Source of the DNA: Micavibrio aeruginosavorus ARL-13
GTDB taxonomy: Bacteria; Pseudomonadota; Alphaproteobacteria; Micavibrionales; Micavibrionaceae
DNA: 64,000 nucleotides
Reading direction: 5' to 3'
Assembly (NCBI RefSeq): GCF_000226315.1
Contig: NC_016026.1
Location: 62,001-126,000, forward strand
The first letter of the stretch is position 1, and each line of letters begins with the position of its first letter. Positions 26,298-35,280 of this stretch are shown in pieces. Made by a program: the position numbers and the translations under genes. The notes under the pieces were generated by a model. It did not search any database and was not told the DNA's origin. It saw only the letters and a program-made list of their open reading frames with translations.

Positions 26298-27182
26298 TCA
26301 GGCCCTGGGGATCAAACCCTGCGCGTACAAAGCCGCGCTCAGGTCGCCGTGCAGGATCAGATTGTCCACGGCTTCCGCCACGGCTTGCTTGGGATGATAG
26401 CCAATACCCAACCCTGCGGCCTGCAACATGGGAATATCATTCGATCCATCACCAATGGCCAAAACATCATCGGCCGTGATGCCCAATTGCTCGACATAGT
26501 GATTCAGGAAATGCAGCTTGGCGGCCTTGTCCAAAACCGGGTCCAGAATGCGTCCCGTCAGCGCACCGTCCTGCATGTCCAATACATTCCCATGATGCTG
26601 GGTAAAACCGACACGTTGGGAAATGCCGCCGGTGAAGAATGTAAAACCGCTGGAGACCAAAACGGTAATCGCCCCAATCTGCCGCATTCCGGCGACCAGA
26701 TATTCGGCCCCAGGTGATAATTGCATGGCGTTTAATGTCTGATGCAGTTGAAATTCACTGACGCCCGCCAGCAACGCCATGCGCTGCTCTAACGCCTCAC
26801 GAAATCCGATGGTGCCATTCATGGCGGCGGCTGTGATGGCGGCGACCTCGTCATGTTTTCCGACCAGCGCGGCCAGATCATCCAGCGTTTCCCCCGTGAT
26901 GATCGTGGAATCCATATCGGCCAGCATGATTTTCTTGCGGCGCGTTTCCGCATTCACGACCAGCACATCAATCCGGTCCGTCATTAACGCTTCGCGCAAG
27001 GTGCGCATGTGATCCGGGTTCGGGCGTTGCTGTAGCAGGATATCCGCCGCCTTGTGTTGATCCAGCCAGCGCGGCCCCGCCGTCACGGGTAAACCCTGTG
27101 AGTCGCAATAGCGCATCACCCCCGCCAGATGGGCCGGGGTGAGGGGGTGGTCAGATGCAATGAGGGTCAGAACAAAACGCAT
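26298..27182 (-). CDS. serB: Phosphoserine phosphatase
   Basis: Last step of serine biosynthesis: hydrolysis of O-phosphoserine. HAD motif D-M-D-S-T at residues 89-93, V-L-V-S-S-G-F-T-F-F (motif II), and G-D-G-S-N-D-I-P-M-L (motif IV) are characteristic of SerB. The N-terminal 80 residues form a small ACT-like domain. It is near serC and serA, in the opposite orientation, completing the phosphorylated serine pathway in one region. Confidence 0.95.
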   Translation of the reverse strand: MRFVLTLIASDHPLTPAHLAGVMRYCDSQGLPVTAGPRWLDQHKAADILLQQRPNPDHMRTLREALMTDRIDVLVVNAETRRKKIMLADMDSTIITGETLDDLAALVGKHDEVAAITAAAMNGTIGFREALEQRMALLAGVSEFQLHQTLNAMQLSPGAEYLVAGMRQIGAITVLVSSGFTFFTGGISQRVGFTQHHGNVLDMQDGALTGRILDPVLDKAAKLHFLNHYVEQLGITADDVLAIGDGSNDIPMLQAAGLGIGYHPKQAVAEAVDNLILHGDLSAALYAQGLIPRA

Positions 27183-27316
27183 GGCCTATAAAATAACCGC
27201 GCCCCTCTCCTTGGGGAAGGGGCGCGTATCCGAAAAATGCACAATCACGGGATTTTGTGAAACTGGAGGTATCTATAAATCCTGATGGCCTCTTCGAATT
27301 CTATTCTTGTCCATGT

Positions 27317-27586
27317 TTATCGGCCCGGCTTGAACGGGGTCAGTGACGGCGCAGCCGACGGGCCGCTTGCGTTTTGCGCGGTCATCTCGGCGGCGGCTTC
27401 GTGTGCTGTGGCCTGTTTGACCTTGTGTTCGAAATTGCGGGCATCCAGACCGCTCTGGCTCAGGATATCGCGCATGGCGGTTAAACCCTCATTGCTCATG
27501 CTGCGCGTATGCGGCGTGGCTTCGGTTTTCAGGCCGTCCAGCGTCGGTTTAAAGGTGCGCGCATTTTTGAATTCAACATTCACCAT
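27317..27586 (-). CDS. Small hypothetical protein, 89 residues
   Basis: A small polar protein between the divergent serB and serC genes. Sequence is rich in Ala, Thr and Ser at the C-terminus (A-A-E-M-T-A-Q-N-A-S-G-P-S-A-A-P) with a central helix (E-G-L-T-A-M-R-D-I-L). No signal or membrane segment and no recognised family. Support is limited to an ATG with a purine-rich upstream stretch (GAAAGA) and coding-like codon use. Confidence 0.5.
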   Translation of the reverse strand: MVNVEFKNARTFKPTLDGLKTEATPHTRSMSNEGLTAMRDILSQSGLDARNFEHKVKQATAHEAAAEMTAQNASGPSAAPSLTPFKPGR

Positions 27587-27772
27587 GACAATGATCTTTC
27601 GTTATTAAAAGTCCGCCCAAAAATTCTCTGCTTGCCCTAACCTTAAGCGAAATTGGTTAACGAATATTAAAGGGTGAAAAGAAACATCGAATCGGGTGCT
27701 TCGCAGTTGCAAAAAACGGCGGAAGGCTCATACTTATCCGGTTTTTTAAACCGTTTTCAGGAGGGCCCCACC

Positions 27773-28930
27773 ATGACCGCACAACCATCTAACCGTCCTG
27801 CAAACCCGTGTTTTTCATCCGGTCCTTGCGCCAAGCGCCCTGGCTGGTCGCTGGACCATCTGTCGGGCGCGTTTCTGGGCCGGTCCCACCGCGCGGCCGA
27901 GGGGAAAAACCGCCTGAACGCGGTCATTGAACAGCACCGCAAAATTCTGAACATTCCGGCGGATTACCGCGTGGCGATTGTGGCCGCATCCGATACGGGT
28001 GCGGTGGAAATGGCGCTGTGGTCTCTGCTGGGTCAACGCGGTGTCGATGTGCTGGGGTGGGAAGTATTTGGTCTGGACTGGATCAAGGACATCACAACCC
28101 AATTGAAAATTGCCGACACCCGCGTGATGAAGGCGCCGTTCGGGTCGCTGCCTGACCTGTCCGCCGTTGATGGGGCGCGCGATATCGTCTTTACATGGAA
28201 CGGCACCACGGGTGGTGTGCGTGTGCCGAACGGCGACTGGATTCCTGCGGACCGCGAAGGTTTAACCATCTGTGATGCAACATCCGCCGTGTTTGCCTAT
28301 GATCTGCCGTGGGACAAACTGGATGTTGTCACATGGTCATGGCAGAAGGTGTTGGGCGGTGAAGCCGCGCACGGCATGATCGTTCTGTCCCCGCGTGCGG
28401 TCGAACGGTTGCTGACCTACACGCCGGATCGTCCGTTGCCGAAAATTTTCCGTCTGGTGAATAACGGCAAATTGATTGATGGCGTGTTCGTGGGCGAAAC
28501 CATCAACACCCCGTCGATGCTGGCCGTGGAAGATTGTTTGGATGCCCTGAAATGGGCGGAATCTATTGGCGGTCTGCCCGCGATGATCAAGCGGGTCGAA
28601 GCCAATTACCAGACGATCAAGGACTGGGTCGCCAAAACCGACTGGATTGATTTTCTGGCGGTGGATGAATCGTACCGTTCCAAAACATCTGTGTGTCTGG
28701 CCATTACCGATCCGGCCTTTACTGCATTGGATGACGAAGCGCGTCAGGCGTTTGTCAAATCCATGACGAAATTGCTGGAAAAAGACGGCATCGCCTATGA
28801 CACGGCGGGGCACCGCGATGCGCCCGCGGGCCTGCGCATCTGGTGCGGGGCGACGGTGGAACAATCCGATGTGGCGGCGTTGTTGCCATGGCTGGATTGG
28901 GCGTATACGCAAACAAAAAATAAAAACTAA
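27773..28930 (+). CDS. serC: Phosphoserine aminotransferase
   Basis: PLP enzyme converting 3-phosphohydroxypyruvate and glutamate to phosphoserine, the second step of serine synthesis (also used in vitamin B6 synthesis). The sequence [14 protein letters not shown] near the N-terminus is the alphaproteobacterial/archaeal-type SerC signature. The PLP lysine is Lys192 in [11 protein letters not shown]. Length 385. ATG 27773 is supported by CAGGAGG about 10 bases upstream. It is followed by serA after 19 bases, so they are one operon. Confidence 0.95.
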   Translation: MTAQPSNRPANPCFSSGPCAKRPGWSLDHLSGAFLGRSHRAAEGKNRLNAVIEQHRKILNIPADYRVAIVAASDTGAVEMALWSLLGQRGVDVLGWEVFGLDWIKDITTQLKIADTRVMKAPFGSLPDLSAVDGARDIVFTWNGTTGGVRVPNGDWIPADREGLTICDATSAVFAYDLPWDKLDVVTWSWQKVLGGEAAHGMIVLSPRAVERLLTYTPDRPLPKIFRLVNNGKLIDGVFVGETINTPSMLAVEDCLDALKWAESIGGLPAMIKRVEANYQTIKDWVAKTDWIDFLAVDESYRSKTSVCLAITDPAFTALDDEARQAFVKSMTKLLEKDGIAYDTAGHRDAPAGLRIWCGATVEQSDVAALLPWLDWAYTQTKNKN

Positions 28931-28949
28931 GACATAGAGGAGTGTGAAA

Positions 28950-30530
28950 ATGCCAAAGGTTTTGATTGCCGACAAAATGGACGCGGTTGCCGCGCAGATT
29001 TTTAAAGACAATAAAATTGATGTTGATGTGAAACCGGGTCTGTCGCCCGAAGAGCTGAGCGCTATCATTGGCGAATATGATGGTCTGGCCGTGCGGTCCG
29101 CGACCAAGGTCAAGGCCGATGCGATTGGCGTGGCGGGTCCGCGTTTGAAAATCATTGGTCGGGCCGGGATTGGCGTTGATACCATTGATGTCCCGGCGGC
29201 AACCAATGCCGGGATCGTGGTGATGAATACGCCGTTCGGTAACTCCATTACCACCGCCGAACATGCCATTGCCATGATGTTTGCGCTGGCCCGCCAGATT
29301 CCGCAGGCCAATGAATCCACCCATGCCGGAAAATGGGAAAAATCAAAATTCATGGGCGTTGAATTGTACGGCAAAACACTGGGTGTGATCGGGTGCGGCA
29401 ATATCGGGTCCATTGTGGCGTCGCGTGCTCTGGGCCTGCAAATGCGGGTTATCGCCTTTGATCCCTTCCTGACCGATGATCGCGCCCGCGATCTGGGGGT
29501 GGAGAAGGTGGATCTGGATGCGCTGCTGACCCGGGCCGATTTCATCACGTTGCACACACCACTGACCGATCAGACGCGCAACATTTTGGATGCGGTGGCC
29601 TTGGCCAAAACCAAGAAGGGCGTGCGCATTATCAACTGCGCCCGTGGCGGATTGATTGTTGAGGCTGATTTGAAGGCCGCGTTGGATTCCGGCCATGTCG
29701 CCGGCGCCGCCTTGGATGTGTTCGAGGAAGAGCCCGCAACCGCCAACCCGCTCTTCGGCCATGCCAATGTCATTTGCACTCCGCATCTGGGCGCATCGAC
29801 GACGGAAGCCCAAGTGAACGTGGCCATTCAGGTGGCGGAACAAATGTCCGACTTCCTGCTGAATGGCGCGGTGTCCAACGCCGTAAACATGCCATCCATC
29901 AGTGCGGAAGATGCACCACGCCTGAAACCCTATATGAAGCTGGCCGAACAAATGGGCGCGCTGGTGGGGCAGATTGCCGATGGGGCCATCACGAAAATCG
30001 CCATTGAATTTATGGGTGATGCGGCGTCCCTGAACACAAAACCGCTCAGCGCCCTTATTCTGGCCGCGGTTTTGCGCGCGACATTGGATGGGGTCAACAT
30101 GGTCAATGCGCCGCAAGTAGCAAAATCACGCGGCATCGCCGTATCCGATACGCACAGCACCGATTGCCCGGATTTCCACACGGCATTGCGTTTGATCGTG
30201 ACGACGGAGAAGGGTGATCATGCCGTTACCGGAACGTTGTTCGCCGGGAAAGAGCCGCGCATCATGGACATTGAAAATGTCCCAGTGGAAGCGGCTTTAT
30301 CGGGTCGTGTGCTGTTCATCCGTAACGATGACACGCCGGGCCTAATTGGCGCGGTGGGTACGATGCTGGGCAATGCCAAGGTCAACATTGCCGATTTCCG
30401 TCTGGGCCGCGTCCCGGGCGGGAACAGCGCTGTGGCGTTGGTATCAATTGATAACGATGTATCGGATGAACTGTTCGCGGCGTTGTCGGCCTTGCCGCAA
30501 ATTCAATCTGTGAAAAGATTGCGCTTTTAA
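28950..30530 (+). CDS. serA: D-3-phosphoglycerate dehydrogenase
   Basis: First committed enzyme of serine synthesis, oxidising 3-phosphoglycerate with NAD+. Visible features are the Rossmann loop G-V-I-G-C-G-N-I-G-S, the catalytic Arg in N-C-A-R-G-G-L-I, the Glu in E-E-E-P and the His in C-T-P-H-L-G-A-S-T. After the catalytic domain come the allosteric substrate-binding (ASB) domain and a C-terminal ACT domain (I-R-N-D-D-T-P-G-L-I-G-A-V-G), typical of long (526-residue) type I PGDHs feedback-inhibited by serine. ATG 28950 has GAGGAG 7 bases upstream; GTG 28944 is an alternative. Confidence 0.96.
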   Translation: MPKVLIADKMDAVAAQIFKDNKIDVDVKPGLSPEELSAIIGEYDGLAVRSATKVKADAIGVAGPRLKIIGRAGIGVDTIDVPAATNAGIVVMNTPFGNSITTAEHAIAMMFALARQIPQANESTHAGKWEKSKFMGVELYGKTLGVIGCGNIGSIVASRALGLQMRVIAFDPFLTDDRARDLGVEKVDLDALLTRADFITLHTPLTDQTRNILDAVALAKTKKGVRIINCARGGLIVEADLKAALDSGHVAGAALDVFEEEPATANPLFGHANVICTPHLGASTTEAQVNVAIQVAEQMSDFLLNGAVSNAVNMPSISAEDAPRLKPYMKLAEQMGALVGQIADGAITKIAIEFMGDAASLNTKPLSALILAAVLRATLDGVNMVNAPQVAKSRGIAVSDTHSTDCPDFHTALRLIVTTEKGDHAVTGTLFAGKEPRIMDIENVPVEAALSGRVLFIRNDDTPGLIGAVGTMLGNAKVNIADFRLGRVPGGNSAVALVSIDNDVSDELFAALSALPQIQSVKRLRF

Positions 30531-30555
30531 CGTTGGTGTACCGTTGGGGGTGAAA

Positions 30556-31032
30556 ATGAAAAAGTTCTTTTTTATTTTTGCTGCCCTGTTTGTGTTGGTG
30601 GGGGCGGCGGTATGGCTGTCCCCAACACGCCCCGCAGATATAGTGGGGCAGCGACAGGCAATATTGCTTTCCCTTTATGAGAAAAAATATCCGCTGGGTG
30701 ATGGAAAATCGGCACCCACAGCTAGCGATTTACGCTCCGCTGCCATTTCTGAATATATAAAATCATGTTGCGCAGATACGGATCAGGCCTTGGAGCTTCT
30801 GCGGAATAATAAATTCCACATCGTGAACGTTATTGATGATCCAAAAGAAATGGCAATCAAGAGCGAGCAATGGGATGTTGAGGACAAAGGGTTCGATAAA
30901 TTTATTTATGCGATACGGGGTCCCAGCATTCGTCGGTTTTGGCGTATTAATGCCACTTACGAGCTTGTTCTTTTTATCAGGGATGGGCGTGTTGAATATG
31001 CCTGGGGCAGAATTGATGCGACGATGCCTTGA
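30556..31032 (+). CDS. Hypothetical exported protein, 158 residues
   Basis: N-terminal hydrophobic segment (M-K-K-F-F-F-I-F-A-A-L-F-V-L-V-G-A-A-V-W-L) acting as a signal peptide or anchor, then a soluble domain with a C-C pair (Y-I-K-S-C-C-A-D-T). No family recognised. A strong GGGGGTG ribosome-binding site precedes ATG 30556. It follows serA by 25 bases but is not functionally related in any obvious way. Confidence 0.65.
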   Translation: MKKFFFIFAALFVLVGAAVWLSPTRPADIVGQRQAILLSLYEKKYPLGDGKSAPTASDLRSAAISEYIKSCCADTDQALELLRNNKFHIVNVIDDPKEMAIKSEQWDVEDKGFDKFIYAIRGPSIRRFWRINATYELVLFIRDGRVEYAWGRIDATMP

Positions 31033-31059
31033 TGTTGCATTTTCGTTGTGGCTTTTTTC

Positions 31060-31590
31060 TTATCCGACGAAATATCCATCCGCCGTTGGGATTGCCCCGA
31101 CTTTTTTGGTGAAATAGCGTTTGCACGCATCGCGCAATTCGGATTCCAATTGCACGCCATACGCACCACCATCACCCGACATCTTGTTCTTGATCAGGAT
31201 GTTCAGCGTTTTGTGATGTGCATCGACGATATCCAGAACGATGCTGTCTATTTTTTCGATGTTCTCCAGAAAATTTAAAACGACGTTCGCCAGGTTGCTG
31301 ACCATTTTATAATTGAACATGGCGGCGTTGCCCTTAATCTGCATCACCGGCTCGGTCATGTTCTTGATCAGGATATTCACGTCGCCTTCGCCGATGCGGG
31401 CGGCGGATATAGCGACTTCCAGTTGGGTCAGAAATTGCGCCGCCATAGGGGCGAAATCGATCTTGTTATTCTCCAGCGCCGTTTGCATGGTCTGGACTTT
31501 TTCTTCGCTAATCGTGCCGGTGCCGACCTTGGCCTGAAGATTCAGGTTTGCCTTGATCACGCGGGCTTTTGATTGTTCGCTGTTCATCAT
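31060..31590 (-). CDS. Hypothetical protein paired with a CheY-like regulator
   Basis: A 176-residue, mostly helical soluble protein without signal sequence. Helices such as F-A-P-M-A-A-Q-F-L-T-Q-L-E-V-A-I and A-N-V-V-L-N-F-L-E-N-I-E-K-I-D-S-I-V-L-D-I-V-D-A-H-H-K-T-L suggest a helical bundle. I do not recognise the family. It lies 58 bases downstream of the response-regulator gene on the same strand, so they are probably co-expressed and might be a signal-transduction pair. A phosphatase or Hpt-like role is a guess only. Confidence 0.6.
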   Translation of the reverse strand: MMNSEQSKARVIKANLNLQAKVGTGTISEEKVQTMQTALENNKIDFAPMAAQFLTQLEVAISAARIGEGDVNILIKNMTEPVMQIKGNAAMFNYKMVSNLANVVLNFLENIEKIDSIVLDIVDAHHKTLNILIKNKMSGDGGAYGVQLESELRDACKRYFTKKVGAIPTADGYFVG

Positions 31591-31648
31591 GTTCTCTTTA
31601 CAACCCGTTTAAAAAATCAGATACGCAGTAAAGAAACGCGAGAAGAAA

Positions 31649-32164
31649 TTATGCCGATTTGCTGGCGTTTTGCTGGCTTTCGCCAAAACGGCGATACGGG
31701 CCCTTGAAATCCGGCATCACGCGGCGGCGGCGATCGGGTCCGAAATATCCGGTGCAATCGATGAAATCGCGCGGTTTGTTAATCACGTGCGCGATGCGCT
31801 TGGCGATATCGTTGGCGGAAAACGGTTTGACCAGAAATTCGGTCACGCCCGCATCCCGGGCCTCGGCCACGCGGGCCAATGCGCTATATCCGGTGACCAG
31901 AATGATCGGGGCCATGCGGTTGGGTGATAATGTGCTGGTGCGGATTTCGCGCGTCAGGTCGATTCCCGATGCCGGGGTCATGTGCCAATCGGCGATGACA
32001 ATGTCGGTGTTGAAACGCTGAAATTGTTCGAAGGCGCGGTTGCCATCGGATGCGGTGTAGATATATCCAACGCCCAGCGATTCCAGAACCGATGCCATCA
32101 ATTTCTGCATCGGCACTGTATCTTCCGCGATCAGGACGCTTAATTTATCGAATCTGAATGCCAT
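31649..32164 (-). CDS. Single-domain response regulator (CheY-like) with basic tail
   Basis: Receiver domain (residues about 8-130): V-L-I-A-E-D (acidic pocket), phospho-acceptor Asp in I-V-I-A-D-W-H, T in V-T-G-Y-S and K in F-L-V-K-P-F. A 40-residue tail follows with F-G-P-D-R-R-R-R and F-K-G-P-Y-R-R, a tail seen on many alphaproteobacterial CheY-like proteins, from memory. No output domain. The kinase is not in the window. First gene of a two-gene unit with the 176-residue helical protein. Confidence 0.9.
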   Translation of the reverse strand: MAFRFDKLSVLIAEDTVPMQKLMASVLESLGVGYIYTASDGNRAFEQFQRFNTDIVIADWHMTPASGIDLTREIRTSTLSPNRMAPIILVTGYSALARVAEARDAGVTEFLVKPFSANDIAKRIAHVINKPRDFIDCTGYFGPDRRRRVMPDFKGPYRRFGESQQNASKSA

Positions 32165-32323
32165 AACGATGCCTGATAAAAATACCCGATAAAAATACGC
32201 TATAAAATTCGGGGCGAATCAAAAAACTATACCTGACAGTTTACACATTTACGGCATGCGGCAAAAGACGCAATCCAAGCCTGCGTCGCAAAAAGCAATG
32301 AAATTCCGTGTATTAACAAACGC

Positions 32324-32803
32324 TTAAGTAAGGTGCCATGCGATGAAGGTGCTGAGATACAAGGCAAAACTCATCCACGCCAAAAGCGGTACCAACGCCA
32401 GCGCCGCCCAGCGATCCAGTTTGTATGTCTGTTTGATCAACACGCCTACAGCCGCAATCAGCCCGACAATCCAGACCACGGCCAGCCATAAAGCCTGCAT
32501 CTGGAAGAAAATAAAACTCCACGCCAGATTGGCGATCAATTGCGCGATGAACAGGCGCAGCAGGAAGCGGCGCGAATCATCAGGTGCACGCCGTGCGATT
32601 CGCCACAGATAAAACCCCATCAACAGGTACAGCACAGACCACACAATGCCGAACACATAATCCGGCGGTGTCAGGGCGGATCTGACCGCGCTTTGATACC
32701 ATCCATCCACACCAGGTCGCGTGGCAAAACCAACCAGCGCCCCCAAAAGCGGCAGGCTCAGAATACAGGCAGGCAGCAGGAGAAGGTCGCGGCGGGTTAT
32801 CAT
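32324..32803 (-). CDS. tspO: TspO/MBR-family tryptophan-rich sensory protein
   Basis: Five-helix membrane protein of the TspO/peripheral benzodiazepine receptor family, which binds tetrapyrroles. The conserved L-T-P-P-D-Y-V-F-G-I-V-W-S-V-L-Y-L-L-M-G region and N-L-A-W-S-F-I-F-F motif are visible, with Trp-rich helices throughout. Length 159 residues. ATG 32803 with AGGACC upstream is preferred over the longer frame start at 32857. Divergent from the aldehyde dehydrogenase gene. Confidence 0.93.
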   Translation of the reverse strand: MITRRDLLLLPACILSLPLLGALVGFATRPGVDGWYQSAVRSALTPPDYVFGIVWSVLYLLMGFYLWRIARRAPDDSRRFLLRLFIAQLIANLAWSFIFFQMQALWLAVVWIVGLIAAVGVLIKQTYKLDRWAALALVPLLAWMSFALYLSTFIAWHLT

Positions 32804-32899
32804 AAACGGGGTCCTGTTGGTGTGTGGTTGATCTTGTGTGGACAGGGTTAAAACCACCCCCTATCCTTGGCGAATGTGACCAGAGGGAGATTGAAAACC

Positions 32900-34360
32900 A
32901 TGTCCGCATCCTACGCCGATTTTATCAGGGACCGCGCCTTTATCAATGGCCAGTGGTCGCCCGCGCATTCGGACCGTATTTTTGCCGTGACCAACCCGGC
33001 GACGGGGGCGGTCATTGGTACTGTGCCCGACATGGGCGCGGATGAAACGGTTGCGGCAATCGCGGCGGCGAAGGATGCCATGCCCGCCTGGCGCAAACGC
33101 ACGGCCAAGGATCGCGCGAATATCATGCGTGCCTGGTTCAATCTGATTGTGGAACACGCCGATGCGCTGGCCGCGCTCTTGACGGCGGAGCAGGGCAAGC
33201 CGCTGGCTGAGGCGCGCGGCGAAATCATCTACGGCGCGTCCTTCGTCGAATGGTTTGCGGAGGAAGGCAAGCGCATTTACGGCGACACCATCCCCTCGCA
33301 TAAAACTGATGCCCGCATCATGGTGACGAAGGAACCGATTGGTGTGGTCGGTGCCATCACGCCGTGGAATTTTCCCTGTGCTATGATCACGCGCAAAATT
33401 GCCCCGGCACTGGCCGCCGGATGCACGGTGGTTTTGAAACCGGCGGAAGATACGCCGCTCTCTGCCCTCGCGCTGGCTGTGCTGGCCGAAGCCGCGGGGT
33501 TCCCGCCCGGGGTCATCAATATTGTCACGGGCTCCTACGCCTCTGCTCCGGCGATTGGCGAAGTCCTGACCACGCACCCGGACGTGCGGAAAATTTCCTT
33601 CACCGGGTCGACCGAGGTGGGAAAAATCTTGATGCGCCAATCATCCAGCACCGTGAAACGTGTGTCGCTGGAACTGGGGGGCAATGCGCCGTTTATTGTT
33701 TTTGATTCCGCCAATATCGATCGCGCGGTCGATGGCGCGATGGCGTGCAAATTCCGCAATGCCGGACAAACTTGTGTCTGCGCCAACCGCATTTATGTGC
33801 AGGACGGTGTGTACGATGAATTTGCCAAAAAACTGACGGCCAAGGTTGCGGCCCTGTCGGTGGGATCGGGGGACAAGGATGGTGTACAAATCGGCCCGCT
33901 GATCAACGAAGACGGTATTGAAAAGGTCAAAACCCATGTCGCCGACGCTGTGGCGCGTGGGGCCAAACTGGTTTGCGGTGGCAATACGCATGATGCGGGC
34001 CCGTTGTTCTTTGAACCCACGGTGCTGACCAACATGACACCGGATATGCTGCTGAACAACGAAGAAACATTTGGCCCCGTCGCGGGCCTGTTCCGATTTA
34101 CGGACGAGGCCGATGCCATTGCGCTGGCCAATGACACGCGGTTTGGTCTGGCCTCTTATTTCTACACCAACGACCTGGCTCAGGCCTTCCGCGTGGCCGA
34201 ATCACTGGAATATGGCATGGTCGCGATCAACGAACCCATCCTCTCCACCGAAGTCGCCCCCTTCGGCGGCGTCAAAGAATCCGGCATGGGCCGTGAAGGG
34301 TCCCATTACGGTGTCGAAGATTTCGTGACGGTGAAATATACGTTGGTGGGTGGGTTGTAA
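32900..34360 (+). CDS. gabD: NAD(P)-dependent succinate-semialdehyde dehydrogenase
   Basis: ALDH-superfamily enzyme of 486 residues, oxidising succinate semialdehyde to succinate in GABA/4-hydroxybutyrate use. The N-terminus (F-I-N-G-Q-W) and the sequence P-I-G-V-V-G-A-I-T-P-W-N-F-P are of the GabD type. Catalytic Glu is in L-E-L-G-G-N-A-P-F-I-V-F and catalytic Cys in G-Q-T-C-V-C-A-N-R, which has the second Cys known in GabD. ATG 32900 follows GAGGGAGA. A glutarate-semialdehyde dehydrogenase cannot be excluded. No gabT is adjacent. Confidence 0.9.
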   Translation: MSASYADFIRDRAFINGQWSPAHSDRIFAVTNPATGAVIGTVPDMGADETVAAIAAAKDAMPAWRKRTAKDRANIMRAWFNLIVEHADALAALLTAEQGKPLAEARGEIIYGASFVEWFAEEGKRIYGDTIPSHKTDARIMVTKEPIGVVGAITPWNFPCAMITRKIAPALAAGCTVVLKPAEDTPLSALALAVLAEAAGFPPGVINIVTGSYASAPAIGEVLTTHPDVRKISFTGSTEVGKILMRQSSSTVKRVSLELGGNAPFIVFDSANIDRAVDGAMACKFRNAGQTCVCANRIYVQDGVYDEFAKKLTAKVAALSVGSGDKDGVQIGPLINEDGIEKVKTHVADAVARGAKLVCGGNTHDAGPLFFEPTVLTNMTPDMLLNNEETFGPVAGLFRFTDEADAIALANDTRFGLASYFYTNDLAQAFRVAESLEYGMVAINEPILSTEVAPFGGVKESGMGREGSHYGVEDFVTVKYTLVGGL

Positions 34361-34389
34361 TCGTGTCCCGCGCGAAGACGGGGCAGCGA

Positions 34390-34809
34390 TTACGCCTCCG
34401 CCTTCGCAAACACTTCTGCGCCCGTTAAATTGTCTGTGGCGTTGGCGAAACTGTAATTCGTGGGTTTTTCGTCGATAAAGACCTGGTGGTCGAAAACGAA
34501 ATTTTTCATGTCGTCCAACAATCCGGCGGGCAGGGCGTAGAAGGGGCGATCTTTCAAGCGGTAAAATAAATGCGTGCCGCATGTCTTGCAGAAACCGCGT
34601 TGGGCCCAATCGGATGAATCATAGACGCCGATTTTGTCTTCGCCTGTCCATGTAACGCGATCGTGGCATTCCACAGCCATCAGCGGCCCGCCCGTCCATT
34701 TGCGGCACATGCCGCAATGGCACGCTCCCATCGTGGGTTTGTCCAGCACGGCGGCCACGGACACAGCGCCGCACAGGCAGGCCCCGGTATAGGTTTTCTT
34801 TTCTGTCAT
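34390..34809 (-). CDS. GFA-family (glutathione-dependent formaldehyde-activating-like) zinc protein
   Basis: A 139-residue protein with the GFA-type zinc sites: G-A-C-L-C-G-A near the start, G-A-C-H-C-G-M-C-R-K-W, and C-K-T-C-G-T-H-L-F. Most GFA members are of unknown substrate; only a few act on S-hydroxymethylglutathione. Start 34809 (M-T-E-K-K) has GGAG upstream. Convergent with the aldehyde dehydrogenase gene by a 29-base gap. Confidence 0.9.
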   Translation of the reverse strand: MTEKKTYTGACLCGAVSVAAVLDKPTMGACHCGMCRKWTGGPLMAVECHDRVTWTGEDKIGVYDSSDWAQRGFCKTCGTHLFYRLKDRPFYALPAGLLDDMKNFVFDHQVFIDEKPTNYSFANATDNLTGAEVFAKAEA

Positions 34810-35157
34810 GGTTGGGCTCCCCATTATTATATGTGATGGATTGTGGCGGGGGCGGCGGAGGCTGTCCAGCGGGCACGGTCCGCATCCTGAGATTTTGTTA
34901 ACCATTCTCCGCTACGGTGGGTCCGTTGGGGTGGGGTGTCTGTCCGGCAACCCATTTTTCATATATGTTCTGCGTTTGTTTTCTGCGTATCTTCCCGCCT
35001 TTTTTGTGCATCGTGTCATAACCCTGAGCGGTAGAGGGGCAATAATAAACCGCTCAGATCTGGATGTTATGTTGGTATCAGGTGGACCCAGGCCCACACC
35101 CCGTTCCAGGGGACAAGCCCGGATCGAAAAAAACACTCCGTATTAACATAATAAAGT
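34810..35157. other. Non-coding region upstream of the adhesin promoter
   Basis: About 350 bases without a convincing gene. A perfect 9-bp inverted repeat CTGAGCGGT ... ACCGCTCAG (35024-35032 and 35049-35057, 16-base AT-rich loop) may be an operator or an upstream terminator. Other frames here are short and not coding-like. Confidence 0.5.
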
Positions 35158-35186
35158 TTGACTCTCCTGCACAAAAGGGGTAGAAC
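35158..35186 (+). promoter_or_regulatory. Sigma-70-type promoter of the giant adhesin gene
   Basis: -35 TTGACT at 35158-35163, 17-base spacer, -10 TAGAAC at 35181-35186 (4 of 6 consensus). Transcription would begin near 35193, leaving a leader of about 88 bases with an AGAGGAGAAG ribosome-binding site before ATG 35281. Confidence 0.65.
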
Positions 35187-35207
35187 TCTGCCATTCCTAA
35201 AAGGGAT

Positions 35208-35239
35208 TGGTGTGCCTATGGTGTGCCCAATTTTCGGGC
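35208..35239 (+). promoter_or_regulatory. Direct repeat and hairpin in the adhesin leader
   Basis: TGGTGTGCC occurs twice, 11 bases apart (35208 and 35219), one helical turn. It overlaps a small GCCC-AATTTTC-GGGC hairpin (35225-35239). Could bind a regulator or form a leader structure. Confidence 0.35.
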
Positions 35240-35280
35240 AATAAAAACGCGGTGAAACGCGCAATAGAGGAGAAGTTATA

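Noticed and set aside
28337-29557. 406-codon minus-strand frame
   Set aside because: Antisense shadow of serC and serA.
34808-35146. Plus-strand frame of 112 codons upstream of the adhesin
   Set aside because: No ribosome-binding site and no coding-like composition; it overlaps inverted repeats and regulatory DNA.
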